A DNA stretch of 64,000 nucleotides, taken from assembly GCA_022843625.1 (NCBI GenBank), contig JALHNH010000031.1, positions 16,243-80,242 of the forward strand, in the 5' to 3' direction. The position numbers and the translations under genes were made by a program. The notes under the pieces are model-generated. The model made no database searches and was not told the DNA's origin. It worked only from the letters and a program-made list of their open reading frames with translations. This DNA is from Bryobacter sp. Lineage in GTDB: Bacteria; Acidobacteriota; Terriglobia; Bryobacterales; Bryobacteraceae. Below, in pieces: positions 9,029 to 17,625 of this stretch. Each line of letters opens with the position of its first letter. Within the stretch, counting starts at the first letter, position 1.

Positions 9029-10725
9029 TTCGAGAGCTTGCGCATTTCAATTTGCATTGTTCCGACACGGCCACTTGGGGTGTCTTTAATACCCACGGCA
9101 AGGATTTGTGCGCCGTCGATAAGCGGAAGGTCTAGCTGGTAGTTGAAACCAGATGACATCGCCTTGTCCCGATCTGCACTGGACAAATCAAAGGGAACCG
9201 ATTTTTCCGAGCCCCCTTTACCCTGCCCTTTGGCATCGAGATAAAGAAGCACAACTTCAAACTCTCCCGCCCAGCGCCCTTTGATCTCACGCATGGTCAG
9301 AGCAGCGGAATCCAGTCGCATGGTCACCCTCAGACGGTCAGCCAGACGTTCACATTGAACTGCCATGGGGATGGCACTCACGGTGAGAGGCCCGGACATG
9401 AGATTCCACATTGCCTCTCGTTGTTGCTGGTCTTTCAGCGGTTTGAGCTCGGAGGCATAATAACCGTCGCGATGACGCAGGGAGAGGCCGGACCTGGCAG
9501 TCTTTACCTGAATGCGGCGGTAGCGGCCATTGTCATCGTAGTCGGCGGGATAGTAACCAAGGACGTAGTTATCCCCTGAATCATCAATCGCTTCGCGAAT
9601 CGATTTGGCGATGTCGTTGGAGGAATAAAAGGCCCGGCCACCGGTGCGTTTTGCGAGGTCTTCCATGAGGTCGTGATGGGAAACGGTTTCATCGCGATCC
9701 GCGTGAACCAGCGGGTCTGAACTGGTAAATTTTGCACTACCATCACGACGGGCGCCGCGGCTTCGTGATAGCGCCACAACTTGCCCCATCGCGTAATCCT
9801 GAAAAGTGGTCTTTGCCCGGTACAGAACGTCCACCATTACCCCGCGGGCGTCTACCGGATAGATAGAGACACCGGCATTGGCGATGGCTCGTGCTGCGCG
9901 CCCAGCCATGTATTCGAAACTCTCGGGCGAGCCTGTGCCCGTTCTCAGATCTGTCCCAACCACCATTGGGAATGCAGCCGAGACCCAGAGCAGGTTCTTA
10001 CGGCCCGGGACGGGAGCAAGATGCTGGGCAATGGCTTCGAGGGTGTGGAAGGTTCTTTGGGCGCGTTCCTTGAGCTTCATCACAGCAATGTTTTGATCAG
10101 CGGCAATCTGGTCCATAGCGCGCTGCGCCTCGCCGCCATCAGACAAAATCTTGTCCAATTTGGTGGAATCGAGAAGTTGAGCGAAGGTGCTCTCGGTTGC
10201 GGGTTGAGTGGAGGTTTCGCCGCGGAATTTGCCGATTTCGGCAAGCAGTGATTTGGCGTCGCTTGAGAAGTCATGCAGGATCTTGAGGCGTTGCCCCAGA
10301 ACATAAAGCCCGACGCGGTCGTCTGGCTTGAGTTGTTGGAGAAACTTGACGATCTGCAGGCGGGCGTATCGCTGGTCTTCGATCGGGGTGTTCAAACCAT
10401 CGAAGAGAATTACAGTTACAGCTTTAGGCCGGGTGGGAGTCTGCTTGAAGTTGGTAAAGACATTGGCGGGGAGGTCTTCGGGCAACTGCATGCGTGTCGA
10501 GATGGAATCCGGTGTTTGGGCATCAGCAGGGCGGCGAAAGACGCGGATGTCCTGCTTCTTGCCGTTGTCTGTAACGGTGAAATCAGCGGCACTTAGTCCC
10601 TGGGCAAATTTGCCGTCTTTGTCACGCGCAACTACGTCGATGGTCACCAGCCGGGTTGTGGTCCGAATGGTTACGTCCTGACCGAAAAGCAAGCCGGCGA
10701 GCATGAACCCGAAGCAGAACTTCAT
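9025..10725 (-). CDS. VWA-domain protein of the acidobacterial type, secreted
   Basis: 566 residues from ATG 10725, giving the signal peptide MKFCFGFMLAGLLFGQ; the frame extends upstream but that part overlaps the preceding gene. Residues 17-65 form a short beta domain (TRLVTIDVVARDKDGKFAQG), as in the acidobacterial VWFA-related family (TIGR03436). The von Willebrand A fold starts near ILFDGLNT at 106-113. The putative MIDAS aspartate is D109. It continues through TGGRAFYSSNDI and YVLGYYP near residues 390-420. The C-terminal 120 residues are beta-rich. Family members are presumed extracytoplasmic adhesion or metal-dependent binding proteins; no ligand can be deduced. It starts 7 nt after the TIM-barrel gene ends on the same strand, so the two form an operon. 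Confidence 0.9.
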   Translation of the reverse strand: MKFCFGFMLAGLLFGQDVTIRTTTRLVTIDVVARDKDGKFAQGLSAADFTVTDNGKKQDIRVFRRPADAQTPDSISTRMQLPEDLPANVFTNFKQTPTRPKAVTVILFDGLNTPIEDQRYARLQIVKFLQQLKPDDRVGLYVLGQRLKILHDFSSDAKSLLAEIGKFRGETSTQPATESTFAQLLDSTKLDKILSDGGEAQRAMDQIAADQNIAVMKLKERAQRTFHTLEAIAQHLAPVPGRKNLLWVSAAFPMVVGTDLRTGTGSPESFEYMAGRAARAIANAGVSIYPVDARGVMVDVLYRAKTTFQDYAMGQVVALSRSRGARRDGSAKFTSSDPLVHADRDETVSHHDLMEDLAKRTGGRAFYSSNDIAKSIREAIDDSGDNYVLGYYPADYDDNGRYRRIQVKTARSGLSLRHRDGYYASELKPLKDQQQREAMWNLMSGPLTVSAIPMAVQCERLADRLRVTMRLDSAALTMREIKGRWAGEFEVVLLYLDAKGQGKGGSEKSVPFDLSSADRDKAMSSGFNYQLDLPLIDGAQILAVGIKDTPSGRVGTMQIEMRKLSN

Positions 10726-10732
10726 AACAGAA

Positions 10733-11587
10733 TCAGACTTCGCAAATCTTGAGCATGGCATCGAGAGTCTTGACTGGGTCGGGATTGCCAGGACGGGGGC
10801 TGTACTCGTGGCTGATCCAGCCCTGGTAGCCAAGGTCGGCAATCTTCTTGCAGATAGGAGCGTAGTTCATCTCCTGAGTCTGAAGGTCAAACTCATAGCG
10901 GCCCGGATTGCCCGCGGTGTGGAAGTGGCCGATGTACTGGAAGTTCTGTTCGATGGTGCGGATAATATCGCCTTCCATGATTTGCATGTGATAAATGTCG
11001 AAAAGAAGCTTGAAGCGAGGTGAGCCGATGCGCTTGCAGAGTTCCACACCGTAGGAGGTGTGGTCACAAGCGTAGTCGGGATGGTTGACCTTGCTGTTGA
11101 GCAGTTCCATGCAGAGTGTGACGCCAGCGTCTTCGGCGCGCTTGATGATGCGCCGGATGAATTTCTCGTTGTTGTCGAGACACTTTTCGATACTTTGACC
11201 CCACTTGTTGCCACTCAAAAGGATTGCATTGGGGGCCTTCAGTTCTGCCGCAGACTTGATCACCTCTGTTGCCATCCTGTCGAGCTCGTCGTGGCGTGAG
11301 AGGTCTGTGGAGTTGTGCATCAGCGTACCGATGCCCGGCAGCATGGTTGGAGTGATGCCATATTTTTTGAGGATCGGAAAATCCTTCTGGCCTACGAGGT
11401 CATGCCCGAGAGCCCCAAGGTCAGCGGCAATTTTGCAGCGCTGTTCAAGATCTACGCCCCGGCCAAGAACGCCCCCGCACACACCCTGCTTTAATCTACC
11501 CGGGCGAGCTTTGGGCGCAGTCTGTGCGCTCATAGCCAAAGTTGCGGCAGCTGCGGCACCGGTCATCAAAAGGTCTCGTCTGTTCAT
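10733..11587 (-). CDS. Tat-exported xylose-isomerase-like TIM-barrel protein (hydroxypyruvate isomerase type)
   Basis: 284 residues starting at ATG 11587. The N-terminus MNRRDLLMTGAAAAATLAMS is a twin-arginine signal. The body is an AP-endonuclease-2/xylose-isomerase-like TIM barrel. Metal-ligand segments are recognisable as CMELLN (Glu), FDIYHMQI (Asp/His), IGHFHTA (His) and the final WISHEYSPR (Glu), the order seen in hydroxypyruvate isomerase and related sugar epimerases. It probably isomerises or epimerises a small sugar or keto-acid in the periplasm. The exact substrate is not readable. It is first in a two-gene operon with the VWA protein. Confidence 0.88.
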   Translation of the reverse strand: MNRRDLLMTGAAAAATLAMSAQTAPKARPGRLKQGVCGGVLGRGVDLEQRCKIAADLGALGHDLVGQKDFPILKKYGITPTMLPGIGTLMHNSTDLSRHDELDRMATEVIKSAAELKAPNAILLSGNKWGQSIEKCLDNNEKFIRRIIKRAEDAGVTLCMELLNSKVNHPDYACDHTSYGVELCKRIGSPRFKLLFDIYHMQIMEGDIIRTIEQNFQYIGHFHTAGNPGRYEFDLQTQEMNYAPICKKIADLGYQGWISHEYSPRPGNPDPVKTLDAMLKICEV

Positions 11588-12119
11588 AGCTGATCCATAT
11601 ACTATCAAGAGATGGGCTTCGCACTCTGGCATCAAGAGCCACTTCTTTATTGCTCTGGCACGCATGAGTACAGACCGATGGGTACGGCGATCATCGCAGA
11701 CCAGGGCTTGTTTGAGCCCCGCGACTTTTCGCAAACCAGAGTGTCACCCAAAAGAGGGATCGATGGCTTCGTGGGATACTTCGCCAGCCTCAATGAAGTG
11801 AACCATTTTCTTCGCTCAAAACCAGATTCGGGGAGCGGGAAACGCAACTCTCATCGCATCCTGTCGACAATGGCATGATTGACACCGGGGCTTCTGTCCG
11901 CTATATTCCTAAAATACTGTAGTTTCAACAGGTTGTCGGGAATCTGTTACAAAGCGATCACATCGCGGCTGGGGTCTTGAGGGGAATACGAACTCAATGG
12001 ACGCCAGCGTGGTCTGAAGCCACTAGAAAAGTGCGTGGCCCCGCCTCGTTGCTGGCCGCTTCCCGCTCTACCTGTATGCATGATCAGCGAAGCCACAGTA
12101 CTGCAATGGAGACTCGGCA
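11588..12119. other. 532-nt gene-free region: divergent upstream region and rpsA leader
   Basis: No convincing gene is seen. An 88-codon frame at 11612-11878 (+) and a 66-codon frame opposite it at 11647-11847 (-) overlap each other, match no family I recognise and lack good ribosome-binding sites. The right half holds the rpsA promoter and an untranslated leader of about 205 nt. The left half should hold the promoter of the leftward isomerase/VWA operon, but I could not pick convincing -35/-10 boxes there. Confidence 0.6.
11879..11907 (+). promoter_or_regulatory. Near-consensus sigma-70 promoter for rpsA
   Basis: TTGACA at 11879-11884, a 17-nt spacer, and TATATT at 11902-11907. The -35 box is a perfect consensus hexamer and the spacer is optimal. 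Transcription would start near 11914, leaving about 205 nt of leader before the rpsA ATG. A strong promoter suits a ribosomal protein gene. Confidence 0.85.
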
Positions 12120-13955
12120 ATGGCCAGCTTGCCCGATGAGCGGATGCCCAAGGCGCCGCTCGAACCACAACACGGTGCTCCGGAATTTTCCGAAGAGCAT
12201 GAACACGGAATGCCCGGCGCGCCCGTAGAATCAGTCGATGAAGCTGCTGACGCGGCTAGCGCTGAGGAAAACTACGAGCAAATGCTGGCCGACTACGGCC
12301 AGATGGATACGTCGAGCGAAGATCAGGTACTGATCGGTCACATCATCAGTGTTGGTGACCGTGACGTAATCGTAGACATCGGTCAGAAGACCGAAGGCTC
12401 CGTACCGCGCGATCACTTCCTGCAAGAGATCCAACCAGGCGAACAGGTAGAAGTTGTAATCGACCGTCCTGGAACCAGTCCGGATGGTTTCCTTTACCTT
12501 TCCCATGAGAAGGTTCGACGCATCCGGCATTGGGATAGCCTCGAACAGGCTATGAATGAAGGATTTCTGATCAGCGGCCATGTGCTGGCCAAAGTCAAAG
12601 GTGGCCTGAGTGTGGATGTTGGCGTTCGCGCCTTCATGCCTGCAAGCCAGATCGACTTACGACCGACTCATCATCTGGATCCCTTTGTAGGCACCGACAT
12701 CCCGGTGCGCATTCTCAAGCTGAATCGCCGCAAGGGAAACGTTGTCGTATCGCGCCGCGCTGCGATCGAAGAGGAAGTGGTTGCCAAGCGAAGTGCCGCA
12801 ATTGAGAACATTTTCGAAGGTGCCGTGCTTGAAGGTACCGTCAAGAACCTGACCGACTACGGCGCATTCGTGGACTTGGGCGGCATTGACGGCCTGTTGC
12901 ATATCAGCGATATGAGCTACGGGCGGGTGAATCATCCGTCAGATGTCGTTGCCAGTGGGCAGGCGGTAACCGTTCGGGTCTTGAAGTTTGATCGCGACAA
13001 GGGCCGCATCTCTCTTGGGATGAAGCAGTTGTTCGCCGACCCCTGGGAAACCGCAGTGGAGCGTTATGTCATTGGCTCGCATGTCAGCGGCCGCGTCGTG
13101 AGCGTGACCGACTATGGTGCGTTTATCGAAATCGAAGCCGGCGTAGAAGGATTGATTCATATCTCCGAGATGACCTGGAGCCGCCGCATGAAGCATCCGG
13201 GCAAGGTAGTCAAGCCTGGCGATACTGTGGAAGCGATTGTGCTCGACATCCGGCCGCAGGACAAGCGGGTATCCCTTGGGTTGAAGCAACTGGAAGCCGA
13301 CCCCTGGACGACACTGGTGGAGCGGTACAGCATCGGCAGTGTGGTGGAAGGCCGCGTACGAAAGCTCACCGACTTTGGAGCCTTTATCGAGATCGAGGAA
13401 GGCATCGACGGGCTGGTTCACGTGAGCGATATGTCGTGGACCAAACACGTCAAGCACCCGTCAGAGTTGCTCAAGAAGGGCCAGATGGTTCAGGCGGCAA
13501 TCCTGCAAATCGACAGCGGTCACAGGCGCTTGAGTCTGGGAATCAAGCAGCTCGAACCCGATTCCTGGGAGACTTTTTTCAATTCGCATATGGTGAATGA
13601 ACTCGTTACCGGCAAGGTGGTACGGGTGGCGAACTTTGGGGTCTTTGTAGAACTCGCACCGGGAGTAGAAGGATTGTGCCACAATTCAGAGATTCCCGGT
13701 ACAGAGACCAAAGGCCGCGGAATAGAACCAACATCGTCTTCGCTGCCGGTTGGTTCTGAGCAGGAATTCAAGATTATCCGGATGAATGAAAGCGACAAGA
13801 AGATCGGTTTGAGTCTGAAAGCCGTTGGCGAGGAAAAAGATCGCACACGACTGAAGGGCTATCAACAGCAGGCTGAAGCTGCAAGCCAGGGCTTTGAGTC
13901 TGGAGCCGAAGCTCAGCAAAACGCTTTGGAGCAATCGAATGGGGAGGAAGGCTAG
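12120..13955 (+). CDS. rpsA: 30S ribosomal protein S1
   Basis: 611 residues with six S1 RNA-binding domains. D1 begins near QVLIGHIISVGD and D2 near GFLISGHVLAKVKGG. D3 to D5 each carry the strong core G-x-V-x-x-(L/V)-(T)-D-(Y/F)-GAF followed by DGL(L/V)H(I/V)S or EGLIHIS. D6 is more divergent (VANFGVFVELAPG, GLCHNSEI). About 65 residues of acidic extension precede D1, making it longer than the 557-residue E. coli protein. The start is supported by GGAG at 12108-12111, 8 nt before ATG. The protein helps mRNA load onto the 30S subunit. It is followed 6 nt later by the IHF/HU gene, the same rpsA-ihfB order seen in many Proteobacteria. Confidence 0.96.
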   Translation: MASLPDERMPKAPLEPQHGAPEFSEEHEHGMPGAPVESVDEAADAASAEENYEQMLADYGQMDTSSEDQVLIGHIISVGDRDVIVDIGQKTEGSVPRDHFLQEIQPGEQVEVVIDRPGTSPDGFLYLSHEKVRRIRHWDSLEQAMNEGFLISGHVLAKVKGGLSVDVGVRAFMPASQIDLRPTHHLDPFVGTDIPVRILKLNRRKGNVVVSRRAAIEEEVVAKRSAAIENIFEGAVLEGTVKNLTDYGAFVDLGGIDGLLHISDMSYGRVNHPSDVVASGQAVTVRVLKFDRDKGRISLGMKQLFADPWETAVERYVIGSHVSGRVVSVTDYGAFIEIEAGVEGLIHISEMTWSRRMKHPGKVVKPGDTVEAIVLDIRPQDKRVSLGLKQLEADPWTTLVERYSIGSVVEGRVRKLTDFGAFIEIEEGIDGLVHVSDMSWTKHVKHPSELLKKGQMVQAAILQIDSGHRRLSLGIKQLEPDSWETFFNSHMVNELVTGKVVRVANFGVFVELAPGVEGLCHNSEIPGTETKGRGIEPTSSSLPVGSEQEFKIIRMNESDKKIGLSLKAVGEEKDRTRLKGYQQQAEAASQGFESGAEAQQNALEQSNGEEG

Positions 13956-13961
13956 ACGCCA

Positions 13962-14276
13962 ATGACTAAGGCCGAATTGATTGAAGAAGTCTCAAGAGTA
14001 GTCGAGATGACCCGCAAGGATTCCGAGACTATCGTCGAAGCCATTTTTGACAGCGTAGTGCGCAGTCTGAAATCTGGTGAAAAGATTGAGATCCGAGGCT
14101 TTGGCAGCTTCCGAACCCGGCAGCGGCAATCCCGCATCGGGCGCAACCCCAAGACTGGCGCTCGTGTAGAGGTGCCGTCCAAACGCATTCCATACTTCAA
14201 GCCTTCCAAGGAGTTGAAGGACCTCGTTAACGGCGACGACCCGACCCTGCCAGTTGCAGTGCCGCCTGCTCTTTAG
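13962..14276 (+). CDS. ihfB: HU/IHF family DNA-bending protein, IHF-beta-like
   Basis: 104 residues. It opens with MTKAELIEEVSRVVEMTRKD and contains the family core KIEIRGFGSFRTRQR followed by the DNA-contacting arm GRNPKTGARVEVPSKRIPYF. The end of the core, FKPSKELKDLVN, is closer to IHF-beta than to IHF-alpha, and the position after rpsA agrees. About 14 extra residues rich in Pro/Val follow. It binds and bends DNA as a dimer. No partner alpha subunit lies in the window, so HU-type homodimer function remains possible. The Shine-Dalgarno-like GGGGAGG sits in the last codons of rpsA. Confidence 0.92.
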   Translation: MTKAELIEEVSRVVEMTRKDSETIVEAIFDSVVRSLKSGEKIEIRGFGSFRTRQRQSRIGRNPKTGARVEVPSKRIPYFKPSKELKDLVNGDDPTLPVAVPPAL

Positions 14277-14285
14277 GTTAAATCC

Positions 14286-14774
14286 TTGGACCATCTCTGG
14301 AGCCCCTGGCGTTACCGCTATGTAACTAAAGCAGACGGCCCCAAACCAGAATGCATTTTCTGCGCAAAGTCTCAATCGGTTGAGGATGCTTCGAACCTGA
14401 TTCTGTTTCGAGGCGAGTTTTGTTTTGGCCTGCTGAATCTGTATCCGTACACGAACGGGCACATGATGATCGCTCCCAATCGGCATGTCGCGCACATCGA
14501 AGACTTGCCGGAACCTGAGTGGATCGAGCTCATGCGTTACGCGCGACTGGCCGAGCGAAACATGCGTGAGGTATACAACTGCGACGGACTCAATCTTGGC
14601 TTTAACATTGGCAGCGTTGCCGGAGCCGGGATAGCTGGACACATTCATTTACACGTGCTGCCACGCTGGAATGGAGACGCCAACTTTATGACGGTTGTAG
14701 GGGAGACACGAGTGCACCCGGAAGATCTGCAAGAGAGCTGGCGCAAGCTGAGCAAGGCGCCCTGGACGCTTTAG
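14286..14774 (+). CDS. HIT-family nucleotide hydrolase/transferase
   Basis: 162 residues beginning at TTG 14286, giving (M)DHLWSPWRYRYV, which matches the usual start of bacterial HIT proteins of this branch. The histidine triad is HIHLHVLPRW near residues 119-128. An upstream CIFCAKS provides a possible zinc-binding pair. Members hydrolyse or phosphorolyse dinucleoside polyphosphates such as Ap4A or AMP conjugates. An AGGT at the preceding stop codon can serve as ribosome-binding site. The gene is 9 nt after the IHF gene. Its TAG overlaps the TAA of the convergent protease gene in TTAG (14771-14774). Confidence 0.93.
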   Translation: MDHLWSPWRYRYVTKADGPKPECIFCAKSQSVEDASNLILFRGEFCFGLLNLYPYTNGHMMIAPNRHVAHIEDLPEPEWIELMRYARLAERNMREVYNCDGLNLGFNIGSVAGAGIAGHIHLHVLPRWNGDANFMTVVGETRVHPEDLQESWRKLSKAPWTL

Positions 14775-17101
14775 CGCCCGGTAAAGCTGTAACGCCTGTT
14801 CACCCCGTTGCCGGCATCTACTTCGATCACGTTCTGGCCCAAACCCAGCGAGATTTCGATTCCAAAGGCCCCGGCAACATCCGCATCACGGTCTTGAACC
14901 TCTCTGAGTGTGGCGAAACCGCTGACCACCCGCACGGAGGGCTTGGTTTGAATCGAGAGGCCATTGGCATCGAGAATCCGGAAGATCAACAGGTCCTGCT
15001 GGGTTGTACCAAACCTGGCTGAAGTAGTTGTAACAAGGTTCTGAATCGCTACCGGAGCCCCAGCATTGGCTTTGCCAAACCAGTAGGGCACTCTCATCAC
15101 CGGGCCGCCATCGGCCTGCAGCAACACGCTGCCTGCGTAGACTCCCGCATCGAGCGAAGCAAGATCGAGTTGCAGATTTAAAGTTGCAGTTGCACCCGCT
15201 TCCATGTCGAGCTGAGTGGTGGAGAGCACAGGAGCGCTGCCGGTTTTAGGTTCGACAGAAACCAGATAGGACGCAGTGGTAGAGAGCAGGTTGCTTACCT
15301 CAATCGAATGTTCGTTCTTTACGAATGAAACACTCAGCGGGTTGAATCGCAGCGGAACATTGAGGGCCCGGCTCAGATCTGCAAGGCCTGCACCAGTTTG
15401 GGGAAGCGTCAACTGCGGTTGATCGGAAACTGGGCGAGCACTATTGACGAGCATGGAACGATAGTCGGCTGGTTTGAGGCCGGGGCGGGCCGCCTTCAGG
15501 ACTGCAGCCAGGCCAGCCGTGATGGGTGAGGAGAAGCTTGTGCCATCGATCAGCACGTAACCGTTTGTGGAATAGACGTCGCCGGTGGCAAAGTTGGACT
15601 GGGCTGCGGTGTAGACATTGGTGCCTACGGCGAGCAGATCTGGTTTGATCGGGACACCGGAAATTGGGCCAACGGAGGAAAAGCCGGCAAGGCGATCGGG
15701 ATTGGCCTCGCGAGCCTTAAGACCCAATTCAAGGGTCACATCGAGACCTTCGGAATTTCGTAGCTTTTCGCGAAGTTTAATTCCTTCGGCATACATGATG
15801 AAGACAGAAGGCAAGGTGGCGGTACCAGCACCCGGGGTGAGAAAGTCTCCAGCCCGGGCTGCATCTGAATAGATGACGGCTGCGATGGCACCGGCCCGTT
15901 CCGCGAAGATCAGCTTTGTTTCAAAGAGGCAGGTGCCTCGTTGAATCAGGGCAACTTTGCCAGCCAGGCTTGCGGCTGGCAATGCAGCGCAGACCTCCTC
16001 ACTAGGATCGAGGCTTTGTACGGAGACGAGTTTGCCCGTGACAGCACCATTGGCACCGGTTGCGGATCCTACCTTGGCCAGAACTGTTGTGTCCTCATTC
16101 ACGATTACGGCAGAGGCAAAGAGCCTGCCATTTTCATTAGCGCCCACTGTCAGCGCCGTCGGTGCGGAGGCGGGCGAACCCAAGGTTGCGGGGCCGGGGC
16201 CATCGTTGCCGGCAGCCACTACGGCGATGACGCCAGCAGCTTCAGCACGCTCCAGCGCCTTCACGATGATGTCGTTTTCGGGCCTCGAGGCTAAAATCGA
16301 ACCGAAGCTGAGGTTGATCACATCCATTCCGTCGGCGACAGAATCGTCAATCGCCTTCAGGATTGCTGCGTCGGTTGTAGTGTTGTTGATGCCGGGAGTC
16401 CCGAAAATTTTATAAACGCCAAGGTATGCTGCGGGTGCCATTCCGGCAATGGTCCCCAAAGGCGATTCGTGCATTGTCCCGGCGGCACACATTGCTACAG
16501 CAGTACCGTGACCACTCAGATCCAGTGCAGTCTGATTCGGATCTCTGCGGGCAAACAGAGAGGCATAGGACCGGGCAACGATCACTTTCTTGTTCGTGTA
16601 AGCGAGGTCGCTTTCGCTGCTCACTTTTGGGAAGCCATCCAGCGAATCGTAGCCGGAATCTGCAAATCCTTTGTGACTAATCTCAATTCCGCTGTCGAGG
16701 ATGCCGATCCGGATTCCCTTCCCGGCATTGGCGATCCCCAACTTTTCCCAGGCCGCTGTAACAGCGTGAACCTGCGCGGCGCGATCCAGAGTTGAATGGA
16801 AGAGCCTCACCTTATGCACACGAGCGACGTCCGGCAACTGGCCGGCAAGACTACGGGCCTGGCTATTGACTTCTGGAGCTTCAACTAACAAAGTATTGGC
16901 AACGTTCTCTGTACGCCCCATCACCTTGAAGCCCCGGGCACCCAAGGCGCTCTCGACACGTTGTTGCCGCGCTCTTGCCCTGCCGCGCCTTTCAGCGGGC
17001 CGCTCCTGGCTTTCTTCTTTCAACTCAACGATGAACTGGTTAGGGACGAATTGTCCGTAAAGGCTAACCGCCAGGGATAGAAAAAGTAATATGCAACGCA
17101 T
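14771..17101 (-). CDS. Secreted subtilisin-like (S8) serine protease with PA insert
   Basis: 776 residues. A signal peptide covers residues 1-16 (ending SLYGQ), followed by an inhibitor-I9-like propeptide to about residue 105. The catalytic triad is D136 (GILDSG), H198 (SGHGTAVA) and S522 (DGTSFSSP), with the oxyanion asparagine at N299 (AAGNDGPG). A protease-associated (PA) domain is inserted between N299 and S522, around residues 350-460. About 200 residues of beta-sandwich sequence follow the catalytic domain. This architecture is that of exported broad-specificity proteases. The gene is monocistronic, with its own upstream region facing the trxA terminator. Confidence 0.95.
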   Translation of the reverse strand: MRCILLFLSLAVSLYGQFVPNQFIVELKEESQERPAERRGRARARQQRVESALGARGFKVMGRTENVANTLLVEAPEVNSQARSLAGQLPDVARVHKVRLFHSTLDRAAQVHAVTAAWEKLGIANAGKGIRIGILDSGIEISHKGFADSGYDSLDGFPKVSSESDLAYTNKKVIVARSYASLFARRDPNQTALDLSGHGTAVAMCAAGTMHESPLGTIAGMAPAAYLGVYKIFGTPGINNTTTDAAILKAIDDSVADGMDVINLSFGSILASRPENDIIVKALERAEAAGVIAVVAAGNDGPGPATLGSPASAPTALTVGANENGRLFASAVIVNEDTTVLAKVGSATGANGAVTGKLVSVQSLDPSEEVCAALPAASLAGKVALIQRGTCLFETKLIFAERAGAIAAVIYSDAARAGDFLTPGAGTATLPSVFIMYAEGIKLREKLRNSEGLDVTLELGLKAREANPDRLAGFSSVGPISGVPIKPDLLAVGTNVYTAAQSNFATGDVYSTNGYVLIDGTSFSSPITAGLAAVLKAARPGLKPADYRSMLVNSARPVSDQPQLTLPQTGAGLADLSRALNVPLRFNPLSVSFVKNEHSIEVSNLLSTTASYLVSVEPKTGSAPVLSTTQLDMEAGATATLNLQLDLASLDAGVYAGSVLLQADGGPVMRVPYWFGKANAGAPVAIQNLVTTTSARFGTTQQDLLIFRILDANGLSIQTKPSVRVVSGFATLREVQDRDADVAGAFGIEISLGLGQNVIEVDAGNGVNRRYSFTGR

Positions 17102-17180
17102 TGAATTCGCTTTATGCCAACCCCAACAGACGTACTCAAGTCTCCGTTTCGATGCAATGAGTTTGTAAAGAAACGTTAAA

Positions 17181-17207
17181 ACAGAAAGAAGGCAGCCGAA
17201 GCTGCCT
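17181..17207 (-). terminator. Terminator of trxA with UUCG tetraloop
   Basis: Read on the minus strand, AGGCAGC pairs with GCTGCCT around the loop TTCG, giving a very stable C(UUCG)G hairpin, followed by TTCTTTCTG. It starts 26 nt beyond the thioredoxin stop codon. The plus strand also has a weak T-rich run, but no gene reads into it from the left. Confidence 0.85.
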
Positions 17208-17233
17208 CCTTTTCGTTTTAGTCTAAATTGCGA

Positions 17234-17566
17234 CTAAGCGACGTGAGCTTCGACCATCTTGACGAGGTCTGCCTTGGAGACAGCGCCTACACGCTGCTCG
17301 ACAACCTTGCCTTCTTTGAACAAGAGCAGGGTCGGGATTCCACGTACGTTGTATCGCGAGGCAGATCCGCCGTTGTCGTCGACGTTCAGCTTGCCGACCT
17401 TAAGTTTGCCTGTATATTCATCGGCGAAAGCGTCAACTGTGGGGCCGATCATGCGGCAGGGGCCGCACCATTCTGCCCAAAAGTCCACGAGCACCGGAAG
17501 TTCTGAGTTCAGTACGTCCGTGTCCCAAGCCGAATCTGTAAAAGTGAGTGTGTTTGCTCCAGCCAT
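17234..17566 (-). CDS. trxA: Thioredoxin
   Basis: 110 residues with the redox motif WAEWCGPCR and the conserved cis-proline segment VRGIPTLLLFK. The size and fold elements are those of canonical thioredoxin 1, a cytosolic dithiol reductant. ATG 17566 is chosen over the in-frame TTG two codons earlier because GGAG lies 7 nt upstream of the ATG. It lies 59 nt downstream of glgA on the same strand and ends at a strong terminator. Confidence 0.97.
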   Translation of the reverse strand: MAGANTLTFTDSAWDTDVLNSELPVLVDFWAEWCGPCRMIGPTVDAFADEYTGKLKVGKLNVDDNGGSASRYNVRGIPTLLLFKEGKVVEQRVGAVSKADLVKMVEAHVA

Positions 17567-17625
17567 TTTCAATCTCCAAACGTTTTGATGCGATTCGCGC
17601 GGGAAAGTCGCAAACCTGTTTATAT

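Noticed and set aside
11612..11878. 88-codon plus-strand frame upstream of the rpsA promoter
   Set aside because: No recognised family, no ribosome-binding site, and an equally long frame on the other strand.
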